A stretch of DNA of 18,100 bases from Desulfobacterales bacterium (GTDB lineage: Bacteria; Desulfobacterota; Desulfobacteria; Desulfobacterales; JAFDCJ01), in NCBI GenBank assembly GCA_020345785.1, contig CP070771.1, forward strand, positions 4,464,845-4,482,944, written 5' to 3'. The number at the start of each line of letters is the position of its first letter. Positions within the stretch are counted from its first letter, which is position 1. Shown in pieces: positions 1 to 6,468 of this stretch. Below the pieces are notes generated by a model, which saw nothing but the letters and a program-made list of their open reading frames with translations, searched no databases and had not been told where the DNA came from. The position numbers and the translations under genes are program-made.

Positions 1-612
1 GGCCGCCAGGGTGCCGGTGTCATTGTAGCGAGCCTGATAAAAAGCCGGGACGTACGCACCCGGGACATTGCGTGCCAGGTTCAGTAATGCGGCCTTTTGA
101 TCCGCGTGCGGTTCAAACGTCTGGAAAAAACCGGGAAGCAGCTCTTCGGCCTCGCCGATGAGAAAACAGTCGATAAAAGCGGATATCGGTTCGGGGTTTA
201 AGAAGCACGCCACCCCGCCGGCAATGACCAGCGGGTGCCGGTGGTCTCTATCGTCGGCACGCAGCGGGATGCCGGCCTGTTCCAGCATGGCCAGCACATG
301 GGGGTAATCGTTTTCAAACGAGAGGGAAAAGGCGATGATATCGGCCGCAGCAACGCGGCGGCCCGACTCCATGGTAGCCAGCAGTGCCGGCCGAGACCGG
401 CTTTCATCCGGCAAAAAAACCCTTTCGCACACCACGTGGTCATAGCTGTTCAAAAGCCTATACAGGGTCAGATATCCGAGATTGGACATACCCACGTGAT
501 AGCGGTTGGGATACGCCAAGGCAACACTGACTCTGGACTGCCAGGATTTTCGAATGGTCCCGATTTCGGTCCGGGCGTGAGGGCGGTCTGATTTATCTGA
601 TTTTCGCGGCAT
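1..612 (-). CDS. B12-binding/radical SAM family protein, N-terminal part
   Basis: Translating the minus strand from the ATG at 612 gives 204 codons with no stop up to the window edge, so the gene is truncated at its 3' end. The visible segments AYPNRYHVGMSNLGYLTLY, CERVFLPD, AFSLSFENDYPHVLAMLEQA, PLVIAGGV.CFLNPEPISAF and FLIGEAEE follow the N-terminal B12-binding-like domain of the radical SAM family annotated as TIGR03960. The CxxxCxxC cluster motif expected of a radical SAM core would lie beyond the edge and is not seen. No other in-frame ATG lies between 612 and the upstream stop at 664-666, which supports this start, but no clear Shine-Dalgarno precedes it; a heptamer array ends at the start codon instead. 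The exact reaction of this family is not known to me. It follows ftsZ on the same strand but probably forms its own unit. Confidence 0.72.
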   Translation of the reverse strand, partial: MPRKSDKSDRPHARTEIGTIRKSWQSRVSVALAYPNRYHVGMSNLGYLTLYRLLNSYDHVVCERVFLPDESRSRPALLATMESGRRVAAADIIAFSLSFENDYPHVLAMLEQAGIPLRADDRDHRHPLVIAGGVACFLNPEPISAFIDCFLIGEAEELLPGFFQTFEPHADQKAALLNLARNVPGAYVPAFYQARYNDTGTLAA

Positions 613-613
613 G

Positions 614-634
614 TTATCGGCTGTCCATTGTCCG
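614..634. repeat. heptamer array (TTGTCCG family) before the radical SAM gene
   Basis: Three degenerate 7-nt units, TTATCGG/CTGTCCA and then TTGTCCG on the plus strand, end two bases before the ATG at 612. The family is the same as the array at the murF start (13313-13354). Confidence 0.5.
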
Positions 635-799
635 TGGCGCGTTGCCGGATGCGTTTCAGGACATCAATGGGTATGGGGTCCGTTGTTCCGCCGGAGGCGG
701 ATTCGTTGCTTAAAAAAGCGATATGGCCTCAATTCACTTGCGGACTGATGCCCCGCTGGTTGCTGGGGCAACATTGCACGAGGAAAATCAACCATTAAC

Positions 800-830
800 A
801 GTATAATGGTGCTGTTTTGATCAGAGTCAA
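800..830 (-). promoter_or_regulatory. possible sigma-70-like promoter for the radical SAM gene
   Basis: On the minus strand TTGACT (825-830) is followed after 18-19 nt by TTATAC/TATACT (800-806). The spacing is slightly long. The site lies about 190 bp upstream of the radical SAM start, inside the inverted-repeat element and downstream of the ftsZ terminator. Prediction by eye only. Confidence 0.3.
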
Positions 831-932
831 CAGCCCAAATAAGATGTCCCTTTAGATGTACTAAAGATACCGCCGCATCAAAAAAATCCTCCCTTCCACA
901 ACAACACATAGTCGTTTTAGCGAATGCGCACA

Positions 933-974
933 AACATTGAACAATGAACAACCGACCACAAACAACAGAGACAA
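933..974. repeat. heptamer array downstream of ftsZ
   Basis: Six 7-nt units in phase on the plus strand (AACATTG/AACAATG, then AACAACC, GACCACA, AACAACA, GAGACAA). It ends against the A-run of the ftsZ terminator and lies just inside the right arm of the 677-1008 inverted repeat. Confidence 0.6.
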
Positions 975-998
975 AAAAACCGATCCGCCACCGGCGGA
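973..998 (-). terminator. probable rho-independent terminator after ftsZ
   Basis: In the minus-strand transcript a stem TCCGCC/GGCGGA with a GGT loop (984-998) is followed four bases later by seven U (973-979). An outer CCG/CGG pairing would bring the stem up to the U-run. It sits about 14 bp after the ftsZ stop. The same hairpin is part of the inverted repeat 983-1008, so the terminator may have been brought in by that element. Confidence 0.5.
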
Positions 999-1011
999 AC
1001 AACGGACCTTT

Positions 1012-2187
1012 TTAATCAGCTTTCTTTCTTAAGAAGGTGGGCACATCCAATTCTCTGTCATTGATGATCACACCGCTGGTGCCTCGGTAAATAGCCCCGG
1101 AAGATTCACCCACCGCCCTTTTCTGACGGATGAAGGTCGGCTCATCGTAATCGATGATTTTATCCAGGTCTTCGGGAGTGATGTCTCGGATTTTACCTCG
1201 CAGCGGTTGAACTTGCGCCTCTTCCTTGGCAGGTTCTTTTCCGATTCCGGTTGCAATCACCGTCACCCGCATTTCATCTCCCAAGCTGTCGTCAACCGAG
1301 GTGCCCCAGAAGATCTCCGCATCATCGCCCACTTCGTTGTGAATGAATTCGGACGCTTCGGCAACTTCTTCAAATTCCATGTCGCTGGTAGCGGTGATGT
1401 TCATCAGGACGCCCTTGGCTCCGTTGATGGGAATGTCTTCCAGCAGGGGATGCGAGATCGCCTTTTCGGCAGCCTCCACCGCCCGGTTTTCACCCGATGC
1501 AATGCCAATACCCATCAGGGCCATGCCGGCCTTGGACATGGTGGTTCTGACGTCGGCAAAATCCAGGTTGACGACACCCGGCATCATGATCAGATCCGTG
1601 ATTCCTTTAACCGAGTGCAGCAGGATTTCGTCGGCTTTTACAAACATCTCCATCAAGGTGGCTTTTTTGGATGCCAGACCGCGCAGTCTGTCATTGGGAA
1701 TGGTGATGGCCGTGTCCACCACTTTCTTCAGCGTCTCGATGGCGTCGTCGGCCACTTTGGCGCGTTTTTTGCCCTCAAAAGAAAACGGCCGGGTCACTAC
1801 CGCAACTGTCAACGCCCCCAAATCCTTACTGATTTCAGCAATGACCGGGGCTGCGCCGCTGCCGGTGCCGCCGCCGAATCCAGCCGTGATGAACACCATG
1901 TGACTGTCGGCCAACACCTGCCGGATTGATTCTTCGTTTTCCAAGGCGGCATCCCGGCCTACCTGGGGATTGGCTCCGGCTCCCAGACCCTCGGTAATGT
2001 GTTCGCCAAGTTGAATCCTGATCGGGGCTTTGGAAATCTCCAGAGCCTGGGCGTCTGTGTTGGCCGCAATGAATTTGACTCCCTGAAGATTGGATGCGAT
2101 CATGTTGTTGATGGCGTTTCCACCTGCACCGCCGACTCCGATAACCTTGATTTTCGCTGATTTTTCCTTGTCTACATAAGTAAACAT
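1012..2187 (-). CDS. ftsZ: cell division protein FtsZ
   Basis: FtsZ is the tubulin-like GTPase that polymerises at midcell into the Z ring and recruits the divisome. The 391-residue product is of usual length. The GTP-binding signature GGGTGSG is at residues 105-111, and the N-terminal Gly-rich nucleotide loop VGGAGGNAINNM is near 18-29. The T7-loop NLDFAD needed for hydrolysis across the dimer is at 207-212. A charged linker of about 50 residues leads to the C-terminal peptide DVPTFLRKK, the docking site for FtsA. The ATG at 2187 has a strong Shine-Dalgarno (AGGAGGG, 2193-2199), among the best in the window. It is the last dcw gene, 223 bp after ftsA, and a probable terminator follows. The two-base-perfect motifs leave little doubt about identity. 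Confidence 0.98.
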   Translation of the reverse strand: MFTYVDKEKSAKIKVIGVGGAGGNAINNMIASNLQGVKFIAANTDAQALEISKAPIRIQLGEHITEGLGAGANPQVGRDAALENEESIRQVLADSHMVFITAGFGGGTGSGAAPVIAEISKDLGALTVAVVTRPFSFEGKKRAKVADDAIETLKKVVDTAITIPNDRLRGLASKKATLMEMFVKADEILLHSVKGITDLIMMPGVVNLDFADVRTTMSKAGMALMGIGIASGENRAVEAAEKAISHPLLEDIPINGAKGVLMNITATSDMEFEEVAEASEFIHNEVGDDAEIFWGTSVDDSLGDEMRVTVIATGIGKEPAKEEAQVQPLRGKIRDITPEDLDKIIDYDEPTFIRQKRAVGESSGAIYRGTSGVIINDRELDVPTFLRKKAD

Positions 2188-2220
2188 GTTTGCCCTCCTA
2201 CCGATTTTAGATGTGGGTTG

Positions 2221-2255
2221 TTAGTTATAGGTTATAGGTTATTGGTTAATGGCTA
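2221..2255. repeat. heptamer array, TTRGTTA family
   Basis: Five consecutive 7-nt units: TTAGTTA/TAGGTTA, then TAGGTTA, TTGGTTA, ATGGCTA. It begins 20 bp upstream of the ftsZ Shine-Dalgarno. The same family occurs at 7610-7637, 7734-7768 and 11857-11884. Confidence 0.75.
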
Positions 2256-2293
2256 TTTGCCGTTTTTGAATTCTGTCATCCGTCTGCTTGAAG

Positions 2294-2325
2294 GCTGGGA
2301 AGCCGCGAAGCCGGGAAGCTGCGAA
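2294..2325. repeat. octamer array, GCYGGGAA family
   Basis: Four 8-nt units: GCTGGGAA/GCCGCGAA, then GCCGGGAA, GCTGCGAA. The plus strand is purine-rich here, the reverse of the related arrays at 4799-4854 and 13588-13619. Confidence 0.75.
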
Positions 2326-2342
2326 GTAGCATCCTTTTTTCC

Positions 2343-2410
2343 GCATTCCGATTTCCGCCATCCGACTTCCAGCACCTCTGCTTCTGCCCTCTGTCTTCTG
2401 TCATCTGTCT
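2343..2410. repeat. two joined heptamer arrays ending at the ftsA stop
   Basis: Four units of type GCATTCC/GATTTCC (2343-2370), then five units of type TCTGTCT/TCTGTCA (2376-2410). The last unit ends on the base next to the ftsA stop codon (2411-2413). Confidence 0.75.
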
Positions 2411-3637
2411 TCAAACCACATCATGAAACCACTTCTTCATGGTTGTCATGACACGATTGAAGATGTTTTTATCGCGGATTCTGAACTTCTTTGAATTACG
2501 GTTACGGGCACCATACAAAACCAATCCCACTCCGGTGGCGTACATGGGATTATTGACCACGTCAACCAGACCCTTAATTCCTTGGGGCTTGCCCAGTCGG
2601 GTGGGCAGCTTGAAAACCGACTCCGCCACCTCCGTTACACCTTCCAGCAAAGACGATCCGCCGGTTAAGACAACTCCGGAACTGATGGCGTTTTCCATTC
2701 GGGCGCGATAAATTTCCCGGTAAGTCAGTTCGAAAATTTCCTCGAGACGGGGTTCCAGAATTTCTCCAAGGATCTGTCGCGGAAGTTTACGGGGTCCACG
2801 ACCGCCCATTCCCGATACCTCGATGGTTTCATCGCTGCTGATATCCCGGGCCAGACAGGTACCGTACTTCTTTTTTATTTTCTCGGCCTCGGCCTGAGGG
2901 GTGCGCAATCCAATCGCGATATCGTTGGTCAGGTTGTTGCCTCCCAAAGCCAGCACGAACGTATGCTTTATATTTTTGCCGGAAAATACGGCCAGGTCGG
3001 TGGTCCCGCCGCCCAGATCCAGCAGGGCGGTGCCCAGTTGTTTTTCTTCTTCAGTCAGGACGGCTTCACCGGATGCCAGTGACTCTAAAACAATATCGGA
3101 AACATCAAGTCCGGATCGATTGGCGCATTTCACAATGTTGTGGGCCGACGCGACGGCCCCGGTAACGATGTGAATTTTAGCCTCCAACCGAACCCCGGCC
3201 ATTCCCACCGGATTTTGAATACCAGGTTCGTCGTCGACTATAAATTCCTGGGGCAGAACATGAATGACTTCACGATCCATGGGAATCGCAACCGCTCTGG
3301 CGGCATCGATAACCCGCTCGACATCGTTTTCCGTGATTTCCGATCCTTTGATGGCAACAATACCGCGGCTGTTAAATCCCGTGATATGCCCGCCTGCAAT
3401 ACCGGTGCATACCGAAGAGATTTCACAGCCCGCCATTAGTTCCGCCTCTTCCACCGCTTTTTTAATTGATTCCACAGTCGATTCGATATTAATGACCACC
3501 CCCTTTCGCAACCCGATGGAAGGATGTGTTCCAATACCGATAATGTTGGTATCCGACCCGGATACCTCACCTACCACGGCACAGATCTTGGTCGTTCCGA
3601 TATCAAGGCCCACGATAATATCACCTGCTCGTCGCAT
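2411..3637 (-). CDS. ftsA: cell division protein FtsA
   Basis: FtsA is the actin-like ATPase that anchors FtsZ filaments to the inner membrane and passes signals to the septal synthases. The start chosen at 3637 gives 408 residues. The frame is open to an ATG at 3661, but the only strong Shine-Dalgarno (AGGAGG, 3644-3649) sits 6 nt before 3637. ATP-binding motifs of the actin/Hsp70 fold are present: phosphate-1 DIGTTK (12-17), phosphate-2 DLGGGTTD (207-214) and adenosine loop VLTGGSSLLEG (323-333). The C-terminal stretch 392-408, with alternating basic and hydrophobic residues and a Trp, is the expected amphipathic membrane-targeting helix. It is 73 bp downstream of ftsQ and upstream of ftsZ, the classical ftsQ-A-Z order. 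A heptamer array begins directly at its stop codon. Confidence 0.97.
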   Translation of the reverse strand: MRRAGDIIVGLDIGTTKICAVVGEVSGSDTNIIGIGTHPSIGLRKGVVINIESTVESIKKAVEEAELMAGCEISSVCTGIAGGHITGFNSRGIVAIKGSEITENDVERVIDAARAVAIPMDREVIHVLPQEFIVDDEPGIQNPVGMAGVRLEAKIHIVTGAVASAHNIVKCANRSGLDVSDIVLESLASGEAVLTEEEKQLGTALLDLGGGTTDLAVFSGKNIKHTFVLALGGNNLTNDIAIGLRTPQAEAEKIKKKYGTCLARDISSDETIEVSGMGGRGPRKLPRQILGEILEPRLEEIFELTYREIYRARMENAISSGVVLTGGSSLLEGVTEVAESVFKLPTRLGKPQGIKGLVDVVNNPMYATGVGLVLYGARNRNSKKFRIRDKNIFNRVMTTMKKWFHDVV

Positions 3638-3643
3638 TCTATT

Positions 3644-3649
3644 CCTCCT
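3644..3649 (-). promoter_or_regulatory. ribosome binding site deciding the ftsA start
   Basis: AGGAGG on the minus strand, 6 nt upstream of the ATG at 3637. It favours 3637 over the in-frame ATGs at 3661 and 3652, which have no such site in front. Confidence 0.8.
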
Positions 3650-3710
3650 CATGATCCCCATTGGATTGTCGAATGTCTCTTGGCAATCGTTTCAATCGGA
3701 TCCGGCCATT

Positions 3711-4568
3711 TCACTCCAATCCAAGGGGATGTATCACGACACGCTCTAAATTGTTCAGATCGATGCGATCAAAATCCAATATGTTCTGTTGACGCTTAAG
3801 ATACGAAAGCAACTTCGCCAGCATATGATACTTGCCGGGAAAGTCGCTGTATCCGAGATTTATGGCCTTGATGCTGTCAAAGGCATAAAGTGTCAGGCCG
3901 ATTTGCCGGTCGACTTTAATCTGCCGGACGAGACGATTCGGCAGAATGGCGCCCTGCTGCAAACCCATTTGTAAGACCTGCATCACCGCTTTAAACGGTG
4001 CCGAATGGGCCGGCATCCCTTGTTTTTCTGATGATTGCAACTGACCATATACCGGCAGATCCGAGATATCGAGGCCGCTGACGACCGGTAGATCTTGGGG
4101 ATCCGATGAATCCATTGCTTTGAATATCTGGCCCTGATGATTGATCAGAAACTTTTGCCCGAGATCGACCTGCGCCAGGGCTTGATGTTCTTTGACGTGA
4201 ATGATCAGCCGGGATGGAATCTCCCGGCGAACCTCAGCGTCAGCAATCCACGGGTGGGCCAGCAGCCTTTTTCGGACCAAAGGGAGATTAACCGCCAGGA
4301 TATTATCGCCTATGCGGACCCGGGCCTGCCGGGCGACCTCCTCCGGAGTTAACCGCTGCGTTCCCTCGATGCTCATCTGTCGCGCCGCAAAATAACTACA
4401 TTTGGTAGCCAGATCATGAACCAGAACGAAAAAGACGGTTACCACCACCAATGCCACGACTGACGCCAACGCCTTGAATGCTAGGGTAATGCCCCCCAGG
4501 ATTTTATGGCGCTTCTTGGTCTTATCGGACTTACGATAATTTTTGCGCGGCTTCTTACTGAAAAACAC
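3711..4568 (-). CDS. ftsQ: cell division protein FtsQ
   Basis: FtsQ is a bitopic inner-membrane protein that links early and late division proteins and in other bacteria binds FtsB/FtsL. The 285-residue product has a strongly basic cytoplasmic N-terminus (1-28), one membrane segment at about 30-52 (LVVVTVFFVLV core), a POTRA domain at about 62-128 (IEGTQRLTPEEV ... HPWIADAEVRREIPSRLIIHVKE) and then the periplasmic FtsQ beta domain. The start is GTG at 4568, with GAGG (4575-4578) at suitable spacing. Upstream, in the place where murB and ddl often lie, there is only repeat DNA. ftsA follows after 73 bp. Confidence 0.95.
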   Translation of the reverse strand: MFFSKKPRKNYRKSDKTKKRHKILGGITLAFKALASVVALVVVTVFFVLVHDLATKCSYFAARQMSIEGTQRLTPEEVARQARVRIGDNILAVNLPLVRKRLLAHPWIADAEVRREIPSRLIIHVKEHQALAQVDLGQKFLINHQGQIFKAMDSSDPQDLPVVSGLDISDLPVYGQLQSSEKQGMPAHSAPFKAVMQVLQMGLQQGAILPNRLVRQIKVDRQIGLTLYAFDSIKAINLGYSDFPGKYHMLAKLLSYLKRQQNILDFDRIDLNNLERVVIHPLGLE

Positions 4569-4588
4569 CTGTTACCTCATAAATAAAT

Positions 4589-4636
4589 GAGCACTTTGTT
4601 CAAGGAGCACTTCGTTTAAAGAGCGCTGCGCTTGTC
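4589..4636. repeat. three tandem 16-bp repeats upstream of ftsQ
   Basis: Units of exactly 16 bp: GAGCACTTTGTTCAAG at 4589, GAGCACTTCGTTTAAA at 4605, GAGCGCTGCGCTTGTC at 4621. They begin 11 bp upstream of the ftsQ Shine-Dalgarno. Confidence 0.7.
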
Positions 4637-4724
4637 GAAGATCCCGTTGCTTTTTGCGGGGAGGCAAAAAAGAGGATGTAATCGTTTTTTACCTGGATCT
4701 TTCTGCTCTTTACGGCATAAGCCG

Positions 4725-4794
4725 TGCGTTGTGCGTTTTGCTCTCTTCGCTCTGCTCTTTGCACTCTGCTCTATGCCCTCTGCCTTATGCTTTC
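4725..4794. repeat. ten-unit heptamer array, TGCTCTA family
   Basis: Ten 7-nt units fit without a phase break; examples are TGCGTTG, TGCTCTC, TGCACTC, TGCTCTA, TGCCCTC. This is the longest heptamer array in the window. The same words recur at 17699-17726 and, in the other orientation, inside murE (15230-15250). Confidence 0.85.
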
Positions 4795-4798
4795 CACC

Positions 4799-4854
4799 TT
4801 CCAAACTTCCCAGCTTCCCAGCTTTCAAGCCTCCCAGCCTCCTACCTTCTCATC
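4799..4854. repeat. seven-unit octamer array, TTCCCAGC family
   Basis: Seven 8-nt units, including two identical TTCCCAGC copies (4807-4822), then TTTCAAGC, CTCCCAGC, CTCCTACC. It follows the heptamer array after four bases, so the period changes from 7 to 8 at this point. Confidence 0.85.
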
Positions 4855-4880
4855 TTTTTCGTATCCCGACTTCCGGATTC

Positions 4881-4910
4881 GGACAGGCTCAGTCCTCGAC
4901 GCTCAGTCCT
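4881..4910. repeat. direct repeat across the murC stop codon
   Basis: GCTCAGTCCT occurs at 4887-4896 and 4901-4910. The second copy contains the murC stop codon (TGA on the minus strand, 4903-4905). Confidence 0.6.
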
Positions 4911-6282
4911 GTGCCCCCCACTCCTGAAGCAGCTGCTCACCCACTTTATAGACATCTCCGGCTCCCAGCGTCAGCAAGATGTCGGCCGGTTTTAAATTTT
5001 GCTTCAGATAAGCCACCGCATCTTCAATCCCCGCCGCATATGCTACCTCCTTGTGACCGTGGGCCTGAATGCCTTCACACAGCAGCCGGCCGGTCACGCC
5101 TTCGATTTCTTTCTCACTGGCAGCATAAATCGGTAATACCAGCAGAACATCGGATTGATAGAATGAACGGGTGAAGTCATCAAACAATGCCCGGGTCCGA
5201 CTGTAGCGATGCGGCTGAAATACAACAACCTTGCGTCTGCCGGGCCAGCATTTTTCAACAGCCTCCAGAGTACTCTTTATTTCGGTGGGATGATGCCCGT
5301 AATCGTCTACCACCGTTATGTCACGTAACTCACCTTTGATCTCCAACCTGCGCTGGACGCCCTCAAGGGTCTCCAGCGCGCCCTTGATGGCGGCAAAAGG
5401 CACATCCAGTTCGATGCCCACCGCGATGCTCGCCGTGGCGTTATAGACGTTGTGAAGGCCCGGAAGGTTCAGGTTAATGCGGCCAAGCTTCTGCCCATGG
5501 CGGTACACGGTAAATTGGCTTTGCCGCTTTTCAAATTTCACATCTCTGATCTGGAAATCGGCCTGGGTACTCATGCCATAAGTTGTATAGCGTTTTTTAA
5601 TGTCAGGGATCAGATCCTGTATCGGTTCATTGTCCAGACAAAGGATGGCCAGACCGTAAAAGGGTATCCGGTCGATAAAGTTCAAGAAAACGGATTTGAT
5701 GGCATCCATGTCCGCATAAAAATCAAGATGCTCCCGATCAATATTCGTGACCACGGCGATGGCGGGCGAGTATTTTAAAAATGATCCATCACTCTCATCG
5801 GCTTCAGCCACGATAAAATCACCCTGGCCCAACACGGCGTTAGAACCGACACTTTTCAGCTTGCCGCCGATGACCACTGTCGGGTCAAGCCCTCCGCGGG
5901 CCAATACCGACGCCACTATCGAGGTCGTTGTGGTCTTGCCGTGCGCACCGGCGATGGCCACACTGTACTTCAACCGCATCAGCTCGGCCAGCATCTCTGC
6001 CCGCGGAATCACCGGAATTGATGCCTGCTCAGCAGCAACTACTTCCGGATTGTCGCGGCTGACGGCCGAAGACGTCACAACGACATCGGCGCCGACGATC
6101 TGATCTGCCAGATGACCTTCAAAGATAATTCCGCCCAATGCTTTGAGACGTTCGGTGATATCGGAGGATTTTAAATCGGAGCCGGAAACCTTGTAGCCTA
6201 GGTTGAGAAGCAACTCGGCAATGCCGCTCATTCCGATACCGCCGATTCCTACAAAATGGATGTGATATTTTTTGCGATACAT
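4903..6282 (-). CDS. murC: UDP-N-acetylmuramate--L-alanine ligase MurC
   Basis: MurC adds L-alanine to UDP-MurNAc, using ATP, in the cytoplasm: the first amino acid step of the peptide stem. The 459-residue product has the N-terminal nucleotide-fold loop GIGGIGMSG (12-20), the Mur ligase P-loop GAHGKTTTT (112-120), a central domain with DESDGSFLKY and TNIDREHLD, and a C-terminal domain with the DDYGHHPTEI and FQPHRYSRT motifs typical of MurC. The ATG at 6282 must be right because the Gly-rich loop starts about ten residues in. No Shine-Dalgarno is visible, since an octamer array runs to within two bases of the ATG. The stop codon also lies in a direct repeat. It follows murG after 158 bp. murB, which makes its substrate, is not next to it. 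Confidence 0.98.
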   Translation of the reverse strand: MYRKKYHIHFVGIGGIGMSGIAELLLNLGYKVSGSDLKSSDITERLKALGGIIFEGHLADQIVGADVVVTSSAVSRDNPEVVAAEQASIPVIPRAEMLAELMRLKYSVAIAGAHGKTTTTSIVASVLARGGLDPTVVIGGKLKSVGSNAVLGQGDFIVAEADESDGSFLKYSPAIAVVTNIDREHLDFYADMDAIKSVFLNFIDRIPFYGLAILCLDNEPIQDLIPDIKKRYTTYGMSTQADFQIRDVKFEKRQSQFTVYRHGQKLGRINLNLPGLHNVYNATASIAVGIELDVPFAAIKGALETLEGVQRRLEIKGELRDITVVDDYGHHPTEIKSTLEAVEKCWPGRRKVVVFQPHRYSRTRALFDDFTRSFYQSDVLLVLPIYAASEKEIEGVTGRLLCEGIQAHGHKEVAYAAGIEDAVAYLKQNLKPADILLTLGAGDVYKVGEQLLQEWGAQD

Positions 6283-6284
6283 AA

Positions 6285-6324
6285 GATTAGTTGATTAGTT
6301 GAATAGTTGATTGGTTGATTCGTT
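6285..6324. repeat. five-unit octamer array at the murC start
   Basis: Units GATTAGTT/GATTAGTT, then GAATAGTT, GATTGGTT, GATTCGTT, all 8 nt. The array starts three bases upstream of the murC ATG and takes the place of a ribosome binding site. It contains the left arm (6290-6306) of a 17-bp inverted repeat with 6429-6445. Confidence 0.85.
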
Positions 6325-6428
6325 AAAAAAGACCTTATTTTAGTTTATTGATTAAAGATTTAACTCATTGCGTGTTTGATATTGAACTTGGAAGCATGGT
6401 TGCGTGGCCGGCTGAAAATTTCCTTTAC

Positions 6429-6468
6429 CTATTCAACTAATCAACCAGTCAGCTCATCAACCAACTTA
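6429..6468. repeat. five-unit octamer array over the murG 3' end
   Basis: Units CTATTCAA/CTAATCAA, then CCAGTCAG, CTCATCAA, CCAACTTA, the inverse of the family at 6285-6324. The murG stop codon (6441-6443) and its last eight codons lie inside the array. Bases 6429-6445 pair perfectly (17 bp) with 6290-6306. Confidence 0.8.

Larger units (their letters stand above)
677..1008. repeat. 26-bp terminal inverted repeats framing a 332-bp element
   Basis: The 26 bases at 677-702 (beginning GGTCCGTTGTTCCGCC) equal the reverse complement of 983-1008 at 25 of 26 positions. The single difference is the loop base of a small hairpin (TCCGCC, 3-nt loop, GGCGGA) present in each arm. There is no transposase and no visible target duplication (left flank TATGG, right flank TTTTT). 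It could be a MITE-like element or a matched pair of terminator hairpins. Confidence 0.65.
613..1011. other. intergenic region between ftsZ and the radical SAM gene
   Basis: This 399-bp stretch has no credible gene. It holds a probable ftsZ terminator, a 26-bp inverted repeat (677-702 and 983-1008) framing about 280 bp, a heptamer array (933-974), a possible minus-strand promoter (800-830) and a second short array at 614-634. An open frame at 664-1002 reads through all of these but has repeat-derived, Cys-rich low-complexity composition and no family resemblance. Confidence 0.7.
4569..4902. other. repeat-filled gap between murC and ftsQ, no gene
   Basis: These 334 bp hold a three-copy 16-bp tandem repeat (4589-4636), ten heptamers (4725-4794), seven octamers (4799-4854) and a 14-nt repeat at the murC stop (4881-4910). 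The open frames here are translations of the arrays. The gap is too short for murB or ddl, and no remnant of either is visible. Confidence 0.8.

Noticed and set aside
664..1002. Minus-strand 112-codon open frame between ftsZ and the radical SAM gene
   Set aside because: It starts in the arm of the inverted repeat, reads through the terminator hairpin and a heptamer array, ends in the other arm region, has low-complexity composition and no ribosome binding site or family motif.
677..1008. Insertion sequence
   Set aside because: Inverted arms exist, but there is no transposase frame and no flanking target duplication; at most a non-autonomous element.
1207..1929. Long plus-strand open frame opposite ftsZ
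   Set aside because: It is a shadow of ftsZ with no independent motif or start signal. Similar plus-strand frames opposite murF (12915-13430), murE, ftsI and murD were rejected for the same reason.
2218..2451. Plus-strand frame beginning MLVIGYRLLVNGY
   Set aside because: The peptide is a translation of the TTRGTTA heptamers (7 nt x 3 = 7 residues per cycle) and of the following arrays, a known type of spurious ORF.
3638..3661. Longer FtsA starting at 3661
   Set aside because: The upstream ATGs lack a ribosome binding site, and the AGGAGG needed for 3637 would be inside the coding part.
4725..4854. CRISPR array
   Set aside because: Units are 7 or 8 nt, directly adjacent, degenerate and without spacers, and no cas gene is present.
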